Assembly: GCA_947503935.1 (NCBI GenBank)
Contig: CANNFR010000003.1
Location: 348,336 to 412,335 of the forward strand
DNA: 64,000 nucleotides
Reading direction: 5' to 3'
DNA from: an uncultured Paracoccaceae bacterium
GTDB lineage: Bacteria; Pseudomonadota; Alphaproteobacteria; Rhodobacterales; Rhodobacteraceae
The notes beneath the pieces are model-generated. The model saw only the letters and a program-made list of their open reading frames with translations, did not search any database and had not been told where the DNA came from. The position numbers were made by a program, and so were the translations under genes. Below, in pieces: positions 62,047 to 64,000 of the stretch. Positions within the stretch are counted from its first letter, which is position 1. The number at the start of each line of letters is the position of its first letter.

Positions 62047-63303
62047 ATGATGCGGTATTCCGGCCTGCGGGTCATCATGGAGGGCCTGAGGGGCAACACG
62101 GGCTGGAAACCCGCGTGGCGAGACCCCGAGCCAAAGGCCGAATACGATGCCATCATCATCGGCGGCGGCGGGCATGGGCTGGCGACCGCGTATTATCTGG
62201 CCAAGAACCATGGCCTGACCAATGTGGCTGTGCTGGAGAAGGGTTATCTCGGCGGCGGCAATGTGGGCCGCAACACAACGATTGTGCGGGCCAACTACTT
62301 CCTGCCCGGCAATTCCGAGTTCTACAGCCATTCGCTGAAGCTGTGGGAGGGGCTTGAGGCCGACCTCAACTACAACGTCATGCATTCGCAGCGTGGGCTG
62401 ATCAATCTGTTCCATTCCGACGGTCAGCGCGATGCGTTCGTGCGGCGTGGCAATGCGATGATCAATCAGGGCGACGATGCGGTACTGCTGGACCCCGACG
62501 GTGTGCGCGACCACCTGCCGTATCTCGATTTCGACAACACACGCTTTCCGATCTATGGCGGCCTTCTGCACCCGCGCGGCGGCACGGCGCGACACGATGC
62601 GGTGGCCTGGGGCTATGCGCGCGGCGCCGACCAGCGTGGTGTCGATCTGATTCAGAATTGCGAGGTCACGGGGCTCGACATCGCCAATGGCAAGGTGACC
62701 GGTGTTCAGACCGCGCGCGGTGCGATCCGGGCGAAAAAGGTCGGCCTCGTGGTGGCCGGTCGCTCGTCGCAGGTGGCGGCGATGGCGGGGATGCGGCTGC
62801 CGATCGAAAGCCATGTGCTGCAGGCTTTCGTGACCGAGGGGCTGAAGCCCGTCATCGACCATGTGGTCAGCTTCGGCATGGGGCATTTCTATATCAGCCA
62901 GTCCGACAAGGGCGGCCTTGTCTTCGGGGGAGATCTGGATTTCTACAGCTCCTATGCCGCGCGGGGGAACCTGCCGATGGCCGAGCATGTCATGGAGGCC
63001 GCGATGACGCTGATGCCGATGATCGGCCGCGCGAAGGTGCTGCGCAGCTGGGGCGGGATCATGGACATGTCGCCCGACGGCTCGCCCATCATCGACAAGA
63101 CCGAGACGGAGGGGCTGTTCCTCAATTGCGGCTGGTGCTACGGCGGCTTCAAGGCCGTGCCAGCCTCAGGCTGGTGCATGGCGCATTTGATGGCGACGGG
63201 TCAGCCGCACGAGGTTGCCAAGGGCTACCGCCTCGACCGGTTCCTGACCGGCCATGGCCTGATGGATGAGGAGGGCACCGGTGCGCAGCACAATCTTCAC
63301 TAG
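62047..63303 (+). CDS. soxB: Sarcosine oxidase beta subunit-like flavoprotein
   Basis: This 418-residue FAD enzyme matches the beta subunit of heterotetrameric sarcosine oxidase. Landmarks are DAIIIGGGGHGLATAYYLAK (FAD), NVGRNTTIVRANYFL, and the C-terminal GLFLNCGWCYGGFKAVPASG. Normally soxD, soxA and soxG follow; here a secreted-protein gene overlaps its end instead, so it may be a solitary paralogue or act with subunits encoded elsewhere. Confidence 0.9.
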   Translation: MMRYSGLRVIMEGLRGNTGWKPAWRDPEPKAEYDAIIIGGGGHGLATAYYLAKNHGLTNVAVLEKGYLGGGNVGRNTTIVRANYFLPGNSEFYSHSLKLWEGLEADLNYNVMHSQRGLINLFHSDGQRDAFVRRGNAMINQGDDAVLLDPDGVRDHLPYLDFDNTRFPIYGGLLHPRGGTARHDAVAWGYARGADQRGVDLIQNCEVTGLDIANGKVTGVQTARGAIRAKKVGLVVAGRSSQVAAMAGMRLPIESHVLQAFVTEGLKPVIDHVVSFGMGHFYISQSDKGGLVFGGDLDFYSSYAARGNLPMAEHVMEAAMTLMPMIGRAKVLRSWGGIMDMSPDGSPIIDKTETEGLFLNCGWCYGGFKAVPASGWCMAHLMATGQPHEVAKGYRLDRFLTGHGLMDEEGTGAQHNLH

Positions 63304-63793
63304 CCTCGCTGTCGCGCTGATCGCGGGCCAGGTAATGGCGCAGACACATTTGTCCGGCGGCTGCTACGCGCGCGCCTACACCGCCGATCACCTCGCCGCG
63401 AACCCCGACCAGGTCGTCGCCCGCATAGTGCTGTTCATCTGGGTCGAACCCGAAACACCCGATGAGATCGACCTGGCGGTCTGGACCGGCAACCAGGGCC
63501 ATGTGGCGGCGTCTGGCACCGCGAACCGGCGTTTCGATCAATCGCTCATGTGCTGGCGTGAGGACATGGCCACAACCTGCGAGGTGGAGTGTGATGGCAG
63601 CTCGTTGCAGGTCGAGCGGGCTGATGGCGAGATGCTCCAATTCCGCACCAGCAACCTCACGGCGGGCCAGGGCGGGGGCTGCGGCGATACCATTGATCTA
63701 ACCGAGCGTCCGGGGCAACCGGTCTCCTACCGGCTCAGCCGCGCGCCCCATCGCGTTTGTGCAGATGCGTTTGGTCGGAAGTTGCCGCAATGA
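63281..63793 (+). CDS. Secreted small protein, unknown function
   Basis: This 170-residue protein has a signal peptide (MRSTIFTSLAVALIAGQVMA, then Q). Its mature part has Cys pairs (GGCYAR, LMCWRED, TTCEVECD, GGCGD, RVCADAF) that could form disulphides. I chose GTG at 63281 because GAGGAGG precedes it; the frame overlaps soxB by 23 bases. Function unknown. Confidence 0.7.
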   Translation: MRSTIFTSLAVALIAGQVMAQTHLSGGCYARAYTADHLAANPDQVVARIVLFIWVEPETPDEIDLAVWTGNQGHVAASGTANRRFDQSLMCWREDMATTCEVECDGSSLQVERADGEMLQFRTSNLTAGQGGGCGDTIDLTERPGQPVSYRLSRAPHRVCADAFGRKLPQ

Positions 63794-64000
63794 TCTGGGT
63801 GGCGAACAGCGCGGCATCGATGTGCCGCAAAGTCTTCATTGGGCGGTGGACCACGTCCATCTCCACCGTATGCATCGCGCTATTCGTTCTGACCGGATCG
63901 CCTGCGTCCGCCGAGATTTGCTTTAGGGTCTGTGGACATTCAGGATTCCCATTGGCTCTGATTTCTGATTCAAACTTCCAAAATGGAGGTTTGAATGAAC
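63790..64000 (+). CDS. Secreted-protein gene start, probably interrupted by an IS (partial)
   Basis: ATG at 63790 overlaps the preceding stop. The frame begins with a signal-peptide-like segment (VCIALFVLTGSPASA, then EICF). From about 63926 the sequence looks like the left end of an insertion sequence and no longer like this protein. It remains open to the window edge by chance. Confidence 0.45.
   Translation, partial: MIWVANSAASMCRKVFIGRWTTSISTVCIALFVLTGSPASAEICFRVCGHSGFPLALISDSNFQNGGLNE
63926..64000 (+). mobile_element. Probable left end of an IS5-family insertion sequence (partial)
   Basis: From 63926 the sequence reads GGGTCTGTGGACATTC and later TGATTTCTGATTCAAACT, then a TGGAGGT ribosome site (63984-63990) and an ATG at 63995. 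This resembles from memory the left end and transposase start of an IS5-family element common in Rhodobacteraceae. The element continues beyond the window. Confidence 0.5.

Overview
The window looks like a chromosomal segment of an alphaproteobacterium, most likely Rhodobacteraceae (Roseobacter group). It is GC-rich, with recJ, glpX and hom close together, a TadE/TadG cluster, a SoxB-type sarcosine oxidase subunit, TRAP transporters, and IS remnants of kinds common in that family. This placement rests on gene content; no database search was possible.

Layout. (1) 0-4.5 kb: an RND efflux pump (inner-membrane protein running off the left edge, plus lipoprotein adaptor) divergent from a TetR repressor, with two copies of a TGGTA-N8-TACCA operator between them. 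(2) 4.5-25 kb: an accessory region with a methyltransferase, a DUF5946 protein, a 955-aa autotransporter, two paralogous small membrane proteins flanking a secreted helical-repeat protein, small secreted proteins, a LysR-globin pair, a QseBC/PmrAB-like two-component system with a CTTAAG-N5-CTTAAG box, a DUF1499 operon, transposase and integrase debris, a secreted EF-hand protein with a 71-residue acidic tail, a 2OG-Fe(II) oxygenase and a NarL-type two-component system. (3) 24.9-26.3 kb: a decayed IS5-family element abutting a truncated E1-beta gene.

(4) 26.4-42.8 kb: two convergent catabolic operons. The left one is divergent from a PAS-LuxR regulator. It encodes an atypical BKACE-family protein, a TRAP transporter, a fused E1 alpha-beta thiamine-diphosphate dehydrogenase without E2/E3, an atypical RidA protein and an HpcH/HpaI aldolase. 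The right one is under a MarR regulator. It encodes a complete 3-hydroxybenzoate-to-gentisate route (6-hydroxylase, gentisate dioxygenase, two unrelated maleylpyruvate isomerase-type proteins, fumarylpyruvate hydrolase) and a second TRAP transporter. The left operon is the best candidate for an undescribed pathway.

(5) 42.8-48.8 kb: mosaic mobile debris (IS5, IS3, tyrosine integrase, DUF3489, DUF2924 and serine recombinase remnants) around a TetR-controlled operon with a deiodinase-like redoxin. It ends next to a tRNA-Glu gene. (6) 48.8-63.9 kb: core-like genes (recJ, glpX, hom, TadE/G cluster, glutamate dehydrogenase, soxB), an inserted lower-GC ArsR-SRPBCC pair, and a secreted leucine-rich-repeat protein with a large internal duplication. 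A probable new IS begins at the right edge.
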